Assembly: GCA_964534745.1 (NCBI GenBank)
Contig: CAZHQW010000007.1
Location: forward strand, 19,529-83,528
From: G020354785 sp964534745
GTDB lineage: Bacteria; Bacteroidota; Bacteroidia; Bacteroidales; UBA10428
Direction of reading: 5' to 3'
DNA: 64,000 nt
The translations under genes were made by a program, and so were the position numbers. Below, piece after piece: positions 52,381 through 62,016 of the stretch. The stretch's first letter is position 1. Every line of letters begins with the position of its first letter. The notes below the pieces were generated by a model. It ran no database searches. It was given only the letters and a program-made list of their open reading frames with translations, and was not told the origin of the DNA.

Positions 52381-54069
52381 TTACTCCGATACTTTAATGG
52401 TAACCGGACTGGAATTGTGGGCTGGTTTTAGTATTCCTGTTACTATTGAAATATAGACCTCATATCGGCCCGGTTTTTCAGGTACAGGTATTCTTATTCT
52501 TTGAGCATAGCTACTAAATGGATCCATACACTTAAGAGGAGCATTATATATTTTTTTCGGGACAGACAGGAATTTCCCCCTGTGTTCATATGTATAGCAC
52601 AGGTATGATTTTTTGTTGTTGCTGTCCCTGAAATCAACTGTCTTTCCCGAATTATTGGTAATGAGTAATTCCATATTGAGGAAATCGCCCTTGTGCATTA
52701 CTTTTTTAGCAGGTGTGACTTTTATTTTTATGCCATAGTAAGATCTGAAATTGTCGATAAACTGATAGTCGTATATTTGACCGTTACTCGTCACCAGGGT
52801 ATCTGTTGGTGTTTTACTATGCATAAGCATAACGGACTTGCCCTGGATTGAATCTTCAAAATTCCACAGATCATACTGGTTCTTTCTGTAATATATATTA
52901 TTCAGTGTATGTGAAAATTCACCGCTGTAAAAAGTATATTTGGAGGGGTACTGGTATTTATTGGTAAAGACCACTTTCCTGCCGGCAGCCGTTTCCTTTA
53001 TTTCACAGGCCCATTTGTCCCAGCCATGAAATTCATTAAGTATACTCCATGACCGGGGCAGGAGTTCGTAAACCATGAAAATCCTCATAGCCATGAATAG
53101 AGCTATGGAAGGCCAGAATAAAATCTTAATCCATTTTTTAGCTTTTATTGTATCATTAATGCTTTTATAAGATAATGTTATCAAAGGTATATAGGCAATG
53201 GCAGTCCAGTGTGGTTCAACATGTCCCCGGAAGCTGGAAAAAAGAAAAAATACCAGGGTCCCGATAAGGTTAAATTTTAATGCTTTCTCAAATTTATTCC
53301 TTTTTCTGTGCCTGAAGGCATGATATAAAATTATTATACCTGTTAGCGGTCCGGCAGTTATTAGCTGGCCGTAAATATAATTTATAGTGAAACCGGGCTT
53401 ATAGAATGTAGATCTGCCGACAAGGTGATACTCCATAGTAGGGAAATCATGTTTTATTTGCCATATAAGATGCGGAACCATGAGTATCGCGCTTAACAGT
53501 ATTATTAGCCAGAAACTTTTTCTACGTATCAGACTGAAGTTTGAAATGAATGTAAAAAAGAGGACAAGCACTCCATGGTATTTTGAATAAAGCATAGATG
53601 CGATGACAATTGAGATTAATACGGCAATACCTGTATTGTCATCTTCCAGGTATTTTTTATACAGGTAAAAGAAAAGGGCTGTAAAGAATATCAGGGGAGT
53701 GTCCGGAATAGCTATGAAACCGCATACATGAGTTGATACAAGGCCTATTGACATGGTGAGCATTATAAAAAATGAGAGGTTCCTGTCACTACGGTCAATA
53801 AGCTTATAAAGAGTAAACAGGGTTCCCGTACCTAAAATACAGGGGATAAGCCTGACACCAAGTTCATTTTGAAAGAACAGGTATCCTGCTTTGATTATGA
53901 GGGCAATGACTGGGGGATGGTCAAAATAACCGAGTGCAGGATACTTTGAAAACATCCAGTAATATGCTTCATCATGGGCAAGCTCGGTAAAAAAGGCCTG
54001 GATAATATTAACAGCAAACCAAAAAGCCAGAAACCAGAAAAGCGGATTTACTATTCTCCTGGTATTCAA
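52381..54069 (-). CDS. Glycosyltransferase family 39 (ArnT/PMT-like) membrane protein
   Basis: A 562-residue polytopic membrane protein with about ten hydrophobic segments up to residue 350. The family's acidic catalytic loop appears as ELAHDEAYYWMFSKYPALGYFDHPP, with DDNTG-type periplasmic loops later. Such enzymes transfer a sugar from polyprenyl phosphate to lipid A, glycans or proteins. A C-terminal soluble region (about 400-562) is beta-rich, with EVYISIVTG near the end. The substrate is unknown; the nearby LpxL-like and GT2 genes suggest envelope glycolipids. Confidence 0.88.
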   Translation of the reverse strand: MNTRRIVNPLFWFLAFWFAVNIIQAFFTELAHDEAYYWMFSKYPALGYFDHPPVIALIIKAGYLFFQNELGVRLIPCILGTGTLFTLYKLIDRSDRNLSFFIMLTMSIGLVSTHVCGFIAIPDTPLIFFTALFFYLYKKYLEDDNTGIAVLISIVIASMLYSKYHGVLVLFFTFISNFSLIRRKSFWLIILLSAILMVPHLIWQIKHDFPTMEYHLVGRSTFYKPGFTINYIYGQLITAGPLTGIIILYHAFRHRKRNKFEKALKFNLIGTLVFFLFSSFRGHVEPHWTAIAYIPLITLSYKSINDTIKAKKWIKILFWPSIALFMAMRIFMVYELLPRSWSILNEFHGWDKWACEIKETAAGRKVVFTNKYQYPSKYTFYSGEFSHTLNNIYYRKNQYDLWNFEDSIQGKSVMLMHSKTPTDTLVTSNGQIYDYQFIDNFRSYYGIKIKVTPAKKVMHKGDFLNMELLITNNSGKTVDFRDSNNKKSYLCYTYEHRGKFLSVPKKIYNAPLKCMDPFSSYAQRIRIPVPEKPGRYEVYISIVTGILKPAHNSSPVTIKVSE

Positions 54070-54143
54070 TATTATATTTTTATTAATTTAGAAGTTTTAT
54101 ATTTAAAAAAAATATTGGTTTAAAAATACTACTTTTAACAGAT

Positions 54144-55199
54144 TTGCCAAATATAAAACTTTTAACACTGGCTCGCCGGACTTTATATATTAAAAGGTTA
54201 ACCGCTTCAATAGCCGTTATTAATATTTGTTTATTGGGGGGCGGACAGTATTTTGAATGGACAGCAGGTTTTGACGGCTTCTTTGATAACAGGGAATATT
54301 TTAATGAATTCACCGAGCCACAGACAATGTTTGGCTCGAGGCTGCATGCTGAGATCGGATTTGCATTAAATGACCGCCACATGTTCATGGGCGGATTGAA
54401 CTATTTATACGAATTTGGCAGTAAGGGGGACCTTCTCCCTCCTGACATTACAATGTATTATAACGGTAAGTCAGAGCAAGTTAATTTCTTTATCGGGGCA
54501 TTTCCGCGGCGTAATATTATAGACCATCCCCTTATATTGCTTAAAGATACACTTACATATTACAGACCTAATATTGAAGGAATGTTCCTGGAGGCAAGGA
54601 CGGACTGGGGATATCATAATATCTGGATTGACTGGACCAGCAGGCAGACAGATACAAAGAGGGAGACATTCCTTATAGGAGGCGAAGGTATGCTTAGAAA
54701 GGGAGTTTTCTTTTACAGGCACGATTTCATTATGTATCATTATGCCGGTCCCGCTATTCCGATTCCATACGATCACATAAGAGATAACGGCGGACTAACT
54801 GTGAATATGGGAGCCGATTTATCTGCAGTGATAAATATAGACAGCCTCATCCTTTCATCAGGTGTGGCAGTATCATATGACAGGATAAGAAATCGCTACG
54901 ATTTTAATTTTTCCGCAGGCTGGCTGAGCAGTATAAAAATAATGCACAAAGGCGCCGGCATTAATGGATTATATTATTTTGGGGACAGCCAGGTGCTTCT
55001 TTACGGAGATGGATTCTACAAATCGAGCAACTACGGCAGGCTTGACCTGTTTTATGAAAGCAATAAACAGCGAAGCATAAGCGGCAAACTTCAGTTTTCA
55101 TTCCATTTCCTGCCGGGTAAAATAAACAGCTCGCAGTCTTTTACTATTTATATAAACCTTGAGGGAAGAAGGAATATCCTCAAAAATCAAGCTCACTAA
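54144..55199 (+). CDS. Predicted outer-membrane protein of unknown function (no ATG start)
   Basis: A 351-residue frame without a usable ATG near its beginning; the first candidate start is TTG at 54144. The N-terminus then contains a hydrophobic segment (ASIAVINICLLGGG) and the mature protein starts near QYFEWTAGFDGFFDNREYF. The body alternates hydrophobic and polar residues with many aromatic positions, as in a beta-barrel of 14 or more strands (YLYEFGSKGDLLPPD, YFGDSQVLLYGDGFY). The last 20 bases overlap the end of the GT2 gene on the other strand. A frameshift or a non-ATG start could explain the absent ATG. No family was recognised. Confidence 0.65.
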   Translation: MPNIKLLTLARRTLYIKRLTASIAVINICLLGGGQYFEWTAGFDGFFDNREYFNEFTEPQTMFGSRLHAEIGFALNDRHMFMGGLNYLYEFGSKGDLLPPDITMYYNGKSEQVNFFIGAFPRRNIIDHPLILLKDTLTYYRPNIEGMFLEARTDWGYHNIWIDWTSRQTDTKRETFLIGGEGMLRKGVFFYRHDFIMYHYAGPAIPIPYDHIRDNGGLTVNMGADLSAVINIDSLILSSGVAVSYDRIRNRYDFNFSAGWLSSIKIMHKGAGINGLYYFGDSQVLLYGDGFYKSSNYGRLDLFYESNKQRSISGKLQFSFHFLPGKINSSQSFTIYINLEGRRNILKNQAH

Positions 55200-56205
55200 A
55201 GCGTCTTTTTTTTCTTATAAAGAAATCAACCAGGATACTCTTCTTATAAAGCTGGTCCGGACATTCTGCCTCAGGATTTTTATTTATCTTTTTCCTTTTC
55301 CTGCGCAGATTCCCCAATGATTTATAAAATGACAGATGGGCTCTGATCACTATCGCTGAGAAGCGGAAAGAAAATCTTAACAAATATACAAGTGCTGACA
55401 ATATATCCAGAAACAGCCTTATTATTATGTTACTGCATAGAACATTGTCCGGCAGATTTTTATACAGCAGAAACAGGTTGTTCCTGTAATTCAGGTACAG
55501 TTTTCTTGGGTTATTATTTGGCAGAGTGCCACCGCCGACATGATATACTGTAACTTCAGGAATACACATTATTTTGTAGTTTAGTTTTTTCAGGCGCCAG
55601 CAAAGGTCTATCTCTTCCATATGTGCAAAGAAGTCCTTGTCCAGTCCCCCTGCCTCAAAGTATGCCTTTGCCCTTATAAACATGCATGCACCTGAAGCCC
55701 AGAATACCTCGGCAGCATTGTCATACTGTCCGTTATCCTTTTCTATATTGTTTAATATACGCCCCCGGCAGAAGGGATACCCATATTTATCAATGAAACC
55801 TCCTGATGCCCCGGCATATTCAAAGTATTCTTTATTGTTATAAGATTTTATTTTAGGCATGCAGGCAGCTATTGACGTATCACTATCCATTTTGTCAATT
55901 ATCGAGAGCCACTGGTTTGTAACCATCACATCGGAGTTTAACAGTACAAAGTATTCCGATTTTATCTGGTTCAGCGCTTTGATATAACCCTGGGCAAAGC
56001 CATAGTTTTTGTCAAAAAGCATAAGCTCAACACCGGGAAACTTACTTTTAACAAGACTGACCGAATCGTCTGTTGAGTTGTTGTCGGCAATATATAACTT
56101 TGTGTATGAATTGGATGAATATTTTACAACAGAAGGCAGAAAATTTTTAAGGTGTTCCCTTCCGTTCCAGTTTAATATTACTATTGCTACCTTGCTCGTA
56201 TTCAT
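55180..56205 (-). CDS. Glycosyltransferase family 2
   Basis: A 341-residue GT-A enzyme. It begins VAIVILNWNGREHLKNFLPSV, has IADNNSTDDSV, and the metal-binding DxD is VLLNSDVMV (about residue 94). The acceptor-side motif AHMEEIDLCWRLKKLNY and the H-x-x-GGGT motif (VYHVGGGTLPNNNPRKLYLNYRNN) are those of rhamnosyl- and related transferases. A membrane-binding hydrophobic and basic tail follows (about 255-325). It probably adds a sugar to an O-antigen or glycolipid; the acceptor is unknown. Its start overlaps the end of the LpxL-like gene by 4 bases. Confidence 0.92.
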   Translation of the reverse strand: MNTSKVAIVILNWNGREHLKNFLPSVVKYSSNSYTKLYIADNNSTDDSVSLVKSKFPGVELMLFDKNYGFAQGYIKALNQIKSEYFVLLNSDVMVTNQWLSIIDKMDSDTSIAACMPKIKSYNNKEYFEYAGASGGFIDKYGYPFCRGRILNNIEKDNGQYDNAAEVFWASGACMFIRAKAYFEAGGLDKDFFAHMEEIDLCWRLKKLNYKIMCIPEVTVYHVGGGTLPNNNPRKLYLNYRNNLFLLYKNLPDNVLCSNIIIRLFLDILSALVYLLRFSFRFSAIVIRAHLSFYKSLGNLRRKRKKINKNPEAECPDQLYKKSILVDFFIRKKRRFSELDF

Positions 56206-57095
56206 TGCTTTATGGGCTGTCTGGGAATAGCCACTTTATGTTTCCAGCGTTTATGTGACCATAGCCAGTATTCAGGCCTGTCTTTAATTGAGTTTTCCAG
56301 TATTTTTATTATTTTTTCAGTAATAATGAAGTCAGGCAGTCCGGCTGTATCTTCAAAGAGTTTTTCAAACCTGACTTTATAATATCCTCTTTTTACTTTA
56401 TTGACAATCATAAAAACTACGGCCATATTAAGCTTTAATGCTATTTTTTCAAAACCTGTATAGAAGGGGGTATCCTGGTTCATGAATTTTGTCCAGTACT
56501 TATTTCTGCGCGGTGGTCTCTGATCCACCAGGGACAGGATTATTATAAGTTCATTGTTCTGCTTATGCTTTAATACTTCCTTGTAAGTTTCTTTTACAGG
56601 TATCATAGTGACACCGTATTTACTTCGTATATCATGTATCATTTTGTCAACAGGCTTAACCCTCAGGGGTCTGTATGTTACCATGAATCTGTAAAATATT
56701 TTGTTCTGGAAATTTGCCATCCACTCCCAGTTTCCATAATGTCCGGTTACCATTGTAATATCTTTGTTTTTATTATACAGCTCTTCGAATACTTCAATGT
56801 TTTCATACTTGAATCTTTTATCAAGCTGCTTTTGCGAAAGATGAATGGTTTTAAGAGATTCTATGGCGAAATCACAAATATGGCTATAGAATTTTCTTGA
56901 TATAGCATTTATTTCCTTTTCTGACTTTTCAGGAAAACAGTGGGAAAGGTTTTCACGGACAACCTTTATTCTGTACCTTATAATATATTGAAGGATCAAA
57001 GAGAAAAAGTCCGAGAAAACATAAAGAATATTTAAAGGGATAAGTGTGAAAAGCCAGACCGAGGCATAAAAAATGCTGTAGAATATTCTTGACAT
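56202..57095 (-). CDS. LpxL/HtrB-family lipid A acyltransferase
   Basis: A 297-residue membrane-associated enzyme with an N-terminal hydrophobic stretch (residues 5-38). The catalytic HX4(D/E) motif is VTGHYGNWEWM (about residue 117), followed by VTYRPLRVKP and SLVDQRPPRRNKYWTKFMNQDTPFYTG. The C-terminal PEYWLWSHKRWKH is the family signature. It adds acyl chains to lipid A or related lipids in the inner membrane. The end overlaps the GT2 gene by 4 bases, so the two are translationally coupled. Confidence 0.92.
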   Translation of the reverse strand: MSRIFYSIFYASVWLFTLIPLNILYVFSDFFSLILQYIIRYRIKVVRENLSHCFPEKSEKEINAISRKFYSHICDFAIESLKTIHLSQKQLDKRFKYENIEVFEELYNKNKDITMVTGHYGNWEWMANFQNKIFYRFMVTYRPLRVKPVDKMIHDIRSKYGVTMIPVKETYKEVLKHKQNNELIIILSLVDQRPPRRNKYWTKFMNQDTPFYTGFEKIALKLNMAVVFMIVNKVKRGYYKVRFEKLFEDTAGLPDFIITEKIIKILENSIKDRPEYWLWSHKRWKHKVAIPRQPIKQ

Positions 57096-57132
57096 TAATT
57101 CTGCTAATAATGTTATTTATAATCCAAATATT

Positions 57133-57927
57133 TCATTTATTCATAAAATTACCAACAATTCCAAGAAATTCTTTAAAGATATTGTCATTGGTGGCGACAA
57201 TTTCTTTCCCGAAAAGGTAGTTGCTCCCCCCCTTAAAATCAGCAATTTTACCTCCTGCCTGCCGGATAATGAAAGCCCCTGCTGCCACATCCCAGGGATT
57301 AAGGTTATATTCATAAAAAGCATCGTATCTGCCGGCTGCGACATATGCAAGGTCAGTGGCTGCCGAACCCATACGCCTGACACCGTGCGAATTATTAAAA
57401 AAGTAACGGAGTGTCTCCATAAAAGGCTGTAGCCTGGAAAAATCATGGTATGGGAAACCTGTTGCAATTAATGCGCTTTTTACTTTTTCCACCGATGACA
57501 CCCTTATTTCCTTGCCGTTAAGGAAGGAGGGGCTGTCTTTAAATGCATAAAAACATTCATTAAGAGTCAGTTCAAGTATTACGCCCGCCACCAGTTGTCC
57601 GTTTTCCGTCAATGCGATGCTGATGGCTACAGGCGGGGCATTATGTATATAATTTGTGGTACCGTCAAGCGGATCAATGATCCAGTTATACTTTTTACCC
57701 TTTTTAACAGTAGTGCCCTCTTCGGCAATAAATCCGGATTCGGGTATTATCTTGCCCAGGTCCTTAACAAGTTTTTCTTCAGCTCCCCTGTCAACCTCTG
57801 TAACAAAATTGTGTTTTCCTTTGGTTTCTATTTTTTTATATGAGAAGCTGCCCCTTTTATCCATGATGTATTTACCTGTTTCCCCGGCAACCTCTATTGC
57901 ATATTCGCATACCTTTCTATAGTCCAT
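57133..57927 (-). CDS. Inositol monophosphatase family enzyme
   Basis: A 264-residue cytoplasmic phosphatase. Metal-binding motifs are present: IAEEGT (about residue 67), WIIDPLDGTTNYIH (about 84-97), and the C-terminal YEYNLNPWDVAAGAFIIRQAGGK. The length matches inositol-1-monophosphatases and related enzymes such as the CysQ-type 3'-nucleotidases. The substrate cannot be decided from the sequence. It lies upstream of the acyltransferase on the same strand and downstream of ppk1. Confidence 0.9.
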   Translation of the reverse strand: MDYRKVCEYAIEVAGETGKYIMDKRGSFSYKKIETKGKHNFVTEVDRGAEEKLVKDLGKIIPESGFIAEEGTTVKKGKKYNWIIDPLDGTTNYIHNAPPVAISIALTENGQLVAGVILELTLNECFYAFKDSPSFLNGKEIRVSSVEKVKSALIATGFPYHDFSRLQPFMETLRYFFNNSHGVRRMGSAATDLAYVAAGRYDAFYEYNLNPWDVAAGAFIIRQAGGKIADFKGGSNYLFGKEIVATNDNIFKEFLGIVGNFMNK

Positions 57928-57942
57928 TTAATAAATAATTCT

Positions 57943-60003
57943 TTACCCTAAATGTTTGTTCCGGTAGTATTTATATAACTCAACCTGGGAACGGAGTTTT
58001 TCTTCAGAATCTGACATCAGGTATGGATTATCCTGTTCTTCATTTATTATCCTTGCCTTAACATTATCTTTAAGCTGAATATTGATGAGGTCCTTAAGTT
58101 CCTGCCGGATCTCCATGTCATAAATGGGGCATGTTATTTCTATTCTTCTGTCAAGGTTTCGGGTCATCCAGTCGGCAGAAGAAATATAATACTGTTCATT
58201 ACCCCCGTTACAGAAAATGATAATCCTCGAATGTTCGAGATATTTGTCAACGATACTGATTGCCCTGATATTTTCACTCATCCCTTCAATGCCTGGAATA
58301 AGGGAGCAAATACCCCTTATTATCAATGTAATTTTAACTCCTGCATTATTTGCCTGGTAGAGCTTATTAATTATTTCCTTATCAACGAGGCTGTTCAGTT
58401 TAAGAATAATGTATGCATCCTTGCCGGCCCTGGCATTCCTGATTTCATTGTCGATTAAAGCATACATCTTCTTTCTCATATAAAGGGGGGAGGCTATAAG
58501 ATGTCTGTATGTGTAATTTTTGTATGTATTTGCAAAAAAGTCAAATACTTTTTTCACTTCACTCGTTATTCGGCGGTCAGTAGTAAACAATATAAGGTCG
58601 GAATATACTTCTGCCGTTCCTTCGTGAAAATTACCTGTGCTGACACATGAATAAACCACGGTCCTTTTATCTTCTTTCCTTGATATATAAACCAGTTTGG
58701 CATGTACTTTAAGACCGGCGATGCCGAAATAAACATTTGCTCCTGATTCTTCAAGTCTCCTTGACCAGTATATATTTGCCTCTTCATCAAAGCGAGCCTG
58801 CAGTTCAATGACCACGTTGACTATTTTCCCGTTCCGTGCAGCTGTCATAAGGGCATTAATTACCTTTGAGTTACGGGCTACACGATAAACCGTAAGAGAT
58901 ATTTCCTTAACGCTTGGATCTATCGATGCCTGCTGAAGCATGCTGACGAAGATGTTAAAATCATGGTAAGGGAAATGGAGCATAAAATCTTTTTTTGACA
59001 TCACCTCAAAAACACTCTTATTGTCATTGATAAGTTTATGCCCTACAGGGATATCTTTTTTATAAAGTAAATTGTCTCCTTCCAGGCGTGGAAAATTCAT
59101 AAAATCCTTGAAGTTATGGTATCGTCCGCCAGGGATAAGGTTATTGTCCTCTTCAAGGTTAAGCTTCTTAATAATAACTTCCATAAGATCCCTGGCTATG
59201 CAATTGTCGAAAACGAATCTTACAGGCTGTCCCGTTTTTCTGCCACTTACACCTTTTGAGATCCGCTCGAGGAAGCTTTTTGATACGTCGTTATCCATAT
59301 CAAGTTCTGCATCCCTTGTTAGTTTTATTATCCACGCATTGACAGAATCATAATTTATAATAGAGAAAAGGTCCCTGAGGGAATACCTTATAATATCCTC
59401 CAGCAACATAATAAATCTTCTGTGATTATCTGATGGGAGAGATATGAATCTGGGAAGAACATCTGTAGGCACCTCAATTATTGCATAGTCTGTTTCATTT
59501 GTGCTGCCCATCCTGGTGAGCTTGGTGGCCAGGTAAATGGATTTGTCCTTAAGGTCAGGAAATTTTTCGACATTGCTGAGCATTATGGGTGAGAGATAGG
59601 TCATCACATTTTCCCTGAAGTATTTTTTCACATACATTTCCTGCTTAGGATTGAGTTCCTTCTCATTTACAATAAAAATGTCGTGATGTTCAAGCTCTCC
59701 CAGGATATGATGATATGTATACTCAAACTTATGCTGGAGGCGGATAACCTTATTCTGGATTTTGTTCATCAGCTTTTTGGGCTTTTCCCCTTCAACGGTC
59801 TTTGATCCTACCTGTATATCAATCATTCGTTTGATAGTAGCTACCCTCACCTTGAAAAATTCGTCCATATTATTTGAGAAGATGCCCAGGAACCTTATAC
59901 GCTCTATTAAAGGCACATTTTTATCCTGTGCTTCCTGTAAGACCCTTTCGTTAAATGACAGCCAGCTTAATTCCCTGTTTATTATTCTGTTTCTTCTCAG
60001 CAT
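57943..60003 (-). CDS. ppk1: Polyphosphate kinase 1
   Basis: Makes polyphosphate from ATP. It begins INRELSWLSFNERVLQEA, and the phospho-accepting histidine is in LKVHAKLVYIS (about residue 430); the second is LEHSRIIIF (about 585). A conserved arginine and YSCVSTGNFHEGTA precede the second site. The length of 686 residues is normal. It is followed on the same strand by the inositol-phosphatase-like gene 15 bp away and preceded by sixA 56 bp upstream, so all three may be cotranscribed. Confidence 0.96.
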   Translation of the reverse strand: MLRRNRIINRELSWLSFNERVLQEAQDKNVPLIERIRFLGIFSNNMDEFFKVRVATIKRMIDIQVGSKTVEGEKPKKLMNKIQNKVIRLQHKFEYTYHHILGELEHHDIFIVNEKELNPKQEMYVKKYFRENVMTYLSPIMLSNVEKFPDLKDKSIYLATKLTRMGSTNETDYAIIEVPTDVLPRFISLPSDNHRRFIMLLEDIIRYSLRDLFSIINYDSVNAWIIKLTRDAELDMDNDVSKSFLERISKGVSGRKTGQPVRFVFDNCIARDLMEVIIKKLNLEEDNNLIPGGRYHNFKDFMNFPRLEGDNLLYKKDIPVGHKLINDNKSVFEVMSKKDFMLHFPYHDFNIFVSMLQQASIDPSVKEISLTVYRVARNSKVINALMTAARNGKIVNVVIELQARFDEEANIYWSRRLEESGANVYFGIAGLKVHAKLVYISRKEDKRTVVYSCVSTGNFHEGTAEVYSDLILFTTDRRITSEVKKVFDFFANTYKNYTYRHLIASPLYMRKKMYALIDNEIRNARAGKDAYIILKLNSLVDKEIINKLYQANNAGVKITLIIRGICSLIPGIEGMSENIRAISIVDKYLEHSRIIIFCNGGNEQYYISSADWMTRNLDRRIEITCPIYDMEIRQELKDLINIQLKDNVKARIINEEQDNPYLMSDSEEKLRSQVELYKYYRNKHLG

Positions 60004-60059
60004 TAATTTACCATTAATCCCTTAGCGGATTATGAGTAATAAAATGTTAATTTAAAAGA

Positions 60060-60581
60060 TTACAACGATTCTACCTGCAAATCTTTTTTGGGATAATCAA
60101 AATTCTCTGATACAAGATTCTTTTTACTGATATCCTTCCAATTATCCGTATCAAAGACAAGTGAAACAATACCTGCTGTACCTATATTATCTATTGTATC
60201 TTTTACAAAAATGTTGGCAAAATTTGTGAATTCAGGATTATGTCCGAAAATCATCAGTGATGAAACCTTGTTATCAGTCTTCCTTATCATATCCATCAAA
60301 GACTTTTCTTCTGCCCCATACATGTTCTCTTCAATAATAATTCTGTCAAGAGGGAATTCAAATACGCGCGCAAAAATTATGGTTGTGTGAATGGCCCTGT
60401 TTGCCGGACTTGTGATCATTAAATCCGGTAGCGTATTCCTTATTTTAATTCTTCTTGCCATCTCATATGCATTTTGTATTCCCTTAAGTTTCAGGGGCCT
60501 GTCTATATCCGAAATATTTTCATAATCCCAGCTGGATTTAGCGTGTCTTACAATGTGCAAGGTTTTTCTTTTTTTCATCAT
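60060..60581 (-). CDS. sixA: SixA-like phosphohistidine phosphatase
   Basis: A 173-residue histidine-phosphatase-fold enzyme starting KTLHIVRHAKSSWDYENISDIDRPLKLKG, with the catalytic RH at about residues 11-12. The second histidine is in MIFGHNPEFTNF. SixA removes phosphate from phosphohistidine in signalling or phosphotransfer proteins. It lies directly upstream of ppk1 on the same strand. The substrate could be a histidine kinase or another phosphohistidine protein; PPK1 also uses phosphohistidine, but a link is only inference. Confidence 0.88.
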   Translation of the reverse strand: MMKKRKTLHIVRHAKSSWDYENISDIDRPLKLKGIQNAYEMARRIKIRNTLPDLMITSPANRAIHTTIIFARVFEFPLDRIIIEENMYGAEEKSLMDMIRKTDNKVSSLMIFGHNPEFTNFANIFVKDTIDNIGTAGIVSLVFDTDNWKDISKKNLVSENFDYPKKDLQVESL

Positions 60582-60619
60582 CAGCTATTATCGGTGTATT
60601 TTTTACAAATTAAATAAAA

Positions 60620-61945
60620 TTATAGGAGATTACTTGCAAGATCAGCCAAATAACTTCTTTCACCTTTTATAAGGTGCACGTGTGCAAAGATGTTCTGCCC
60701 TTTCATCTTATCGGTCAGATAGCTTAATCCGTTTGACTTGTCATCGAGGTAAGGAGAGTCAATCTGTTCTATGTCCCCTGTAAAGATCATTTTTGTCCCT
60801 TCACCGGCTCTTGTAATTATTGTTTTTATCTCGTGAGGAGTGAGGTTCTGTGCTTCATCAACTATAAAATATATTCGTGAAAGGCTGCGGCCCCTTATAT
60901 AAGCAAGGGGAGTGATTATCAGTTTTTCATCCTTCTGCATTTCTTCTATTTTCTGGCACTCTTTGCTGGTCTGGGTAAACTTATTTTTAATAACTGCTAG
61001 ATTATCGAACAAGGGCTGCATGTAGGGACCTATTTTTTCATTAATATTTCCCGGGAGATATCCTATATCTCTGTTTGCCAGGGGGATAATGGGCCTTGCC
61101 AGGAATATCTGGGTAAACTTCTGCCTCTGGTGGATAGCTGCCGCGAGTGCCAGAAGAGTTTTTCCGGTGCCGGCCTTTCCAGTCAGGGACACAAGCAGCA
61201 CATCATCACGCAACAGGGCATCGAGGGCAAAGGTCTGTTCAGCGTTCCTGGGGTCAATGCCATAGGTTCTTTGCTTTACTACCCTGCCCAAGGTACTTGT
61301 ATTCGGGTCAAAATGCACAAGAGCACTGGAGGAGTTACTTTTCAGGATAAAGTACTGGTTGGGTATAGGTACCAGGTCTATTTTAAAATTTTCAAACGGG
61401 ATGCGCTCGGACGTATCGTAAAGCTCCGAGATTATTTTAGGGTCAATATTTTCTATTACACTAACATTCTTATAAATATCTGCAATGCTGCTTATTTTGT
61501 CACTTTCATAATCCTGGGAAAGTATGCCAATGGATTTGGCTTTCATCCTGAGGTTTATGTCCTTGGTTATAAGGATAACCATTCTGTCACTGTTATTTTT
61601 TTGTACATATTCGGCAATAGCAAGTATACGGTGATCTGCTGATGGTTCGGGAAATGATTCCTGTATAACTTTGGAAAAAGGCTTGCCCGTCTCAATTGTC
61701 AGACGTCCCAGGTTTTTGCCAAGTGCAACGCCTTCTTCAAACAGTCCGTCCCCCGACAGCTTATCAAGCTCCCGCGTAAATTCCCTGGCATGAAAGTTCA
61801 GAATATCGTTGCCTCTCTTAAATCTGTCCAGTTCCTCAAGAACGGTTATAGGTATTACCACGTCATTTTCCTCAAAAGTGTAAATACTTTTATAATCATG
61901 AAGCAAAACATTGGTATCCAGTACAAAAATCTTCTTGTTGCTCAT
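60620..61945 (-). CDS. PhoH-family ATPase with N-terminal PIN domain
   Basis: A 441-residue cytoplasmic protein. The PIN RNase domain (about residues 1-140) has FVLDTNVLLHDYKSI, LEELDRFKRG and ITKDINLRMKAKSIG, and acidic residues of the active site. The PhoH ATPase follows, with Walker A SLTGKAGTGKTLLALAA (about 253-268), Walker B YFIVDEAQNLT, and FTGDIEQID. The PIN-PhoH (PhoH2-like) arrangement is linked to ATP-dependent RNA unwinding and cleavage. It is the first gene of the sixA-ppk1 group, 38 bp upstream. Confidence 0.93.
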   Translation of the reverse strand: MSNKKIFVLDTNVLLHDYKSIYTFEENDVVIPITVLEELDRFKRGNDILNFHAREFTRELDKLSGDGLFEEGVALGKNLGRLTIETGKPFSKVIQESFPEPSADHRILAIAEYVQKNNSDRMVILITKDINLRMKAKSIGILSQDYESDKISSIADIYKNVSVIENIDPKIISELYDTSERIPFENFKIDLVPIPNQYFILKSNSSSALVHFDPNTSTLGRVVKQRTYGIDPRNAEQTFALDALLRDDVLLVSLTGKAGTGKTLLALAAAIHQRQKFTQIFLARPIIPLANRDIGYLPGNINEKIGPYMQPLFDNLAVIKNKFTQTSKECQKIEEMQKDEKLIITPLAYIRGRSLSRIYFIVDEAQNLTPHEIKTIITRAGEGTKMIFTGDIEQIDSPYLDDKSNGLSYLTDKMKGQNIFAHVHLIKGERSYLADLASNLL

Positions 61946-61991
61946 ATCAATTAAATTAGTGTTGCCTAAAATTAATAATTTTTATTATTTA

Positions 61992-61999
61992 TATATTTG
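61992..61999 (+). promoter_or_regulatory. Possible -7 promoter element for the nitroreductase-folC pair
   Basis: TATATTTG matches TAnnTTTG and lies 17 bases before the ATG at 62017, giving a very short leader. The nearest TTG upstream is 27 bases away, longer than usual. Confidence 0.35.
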
Positions 62000-62016
62000 A
62001 AATTAAAAACTTATCA

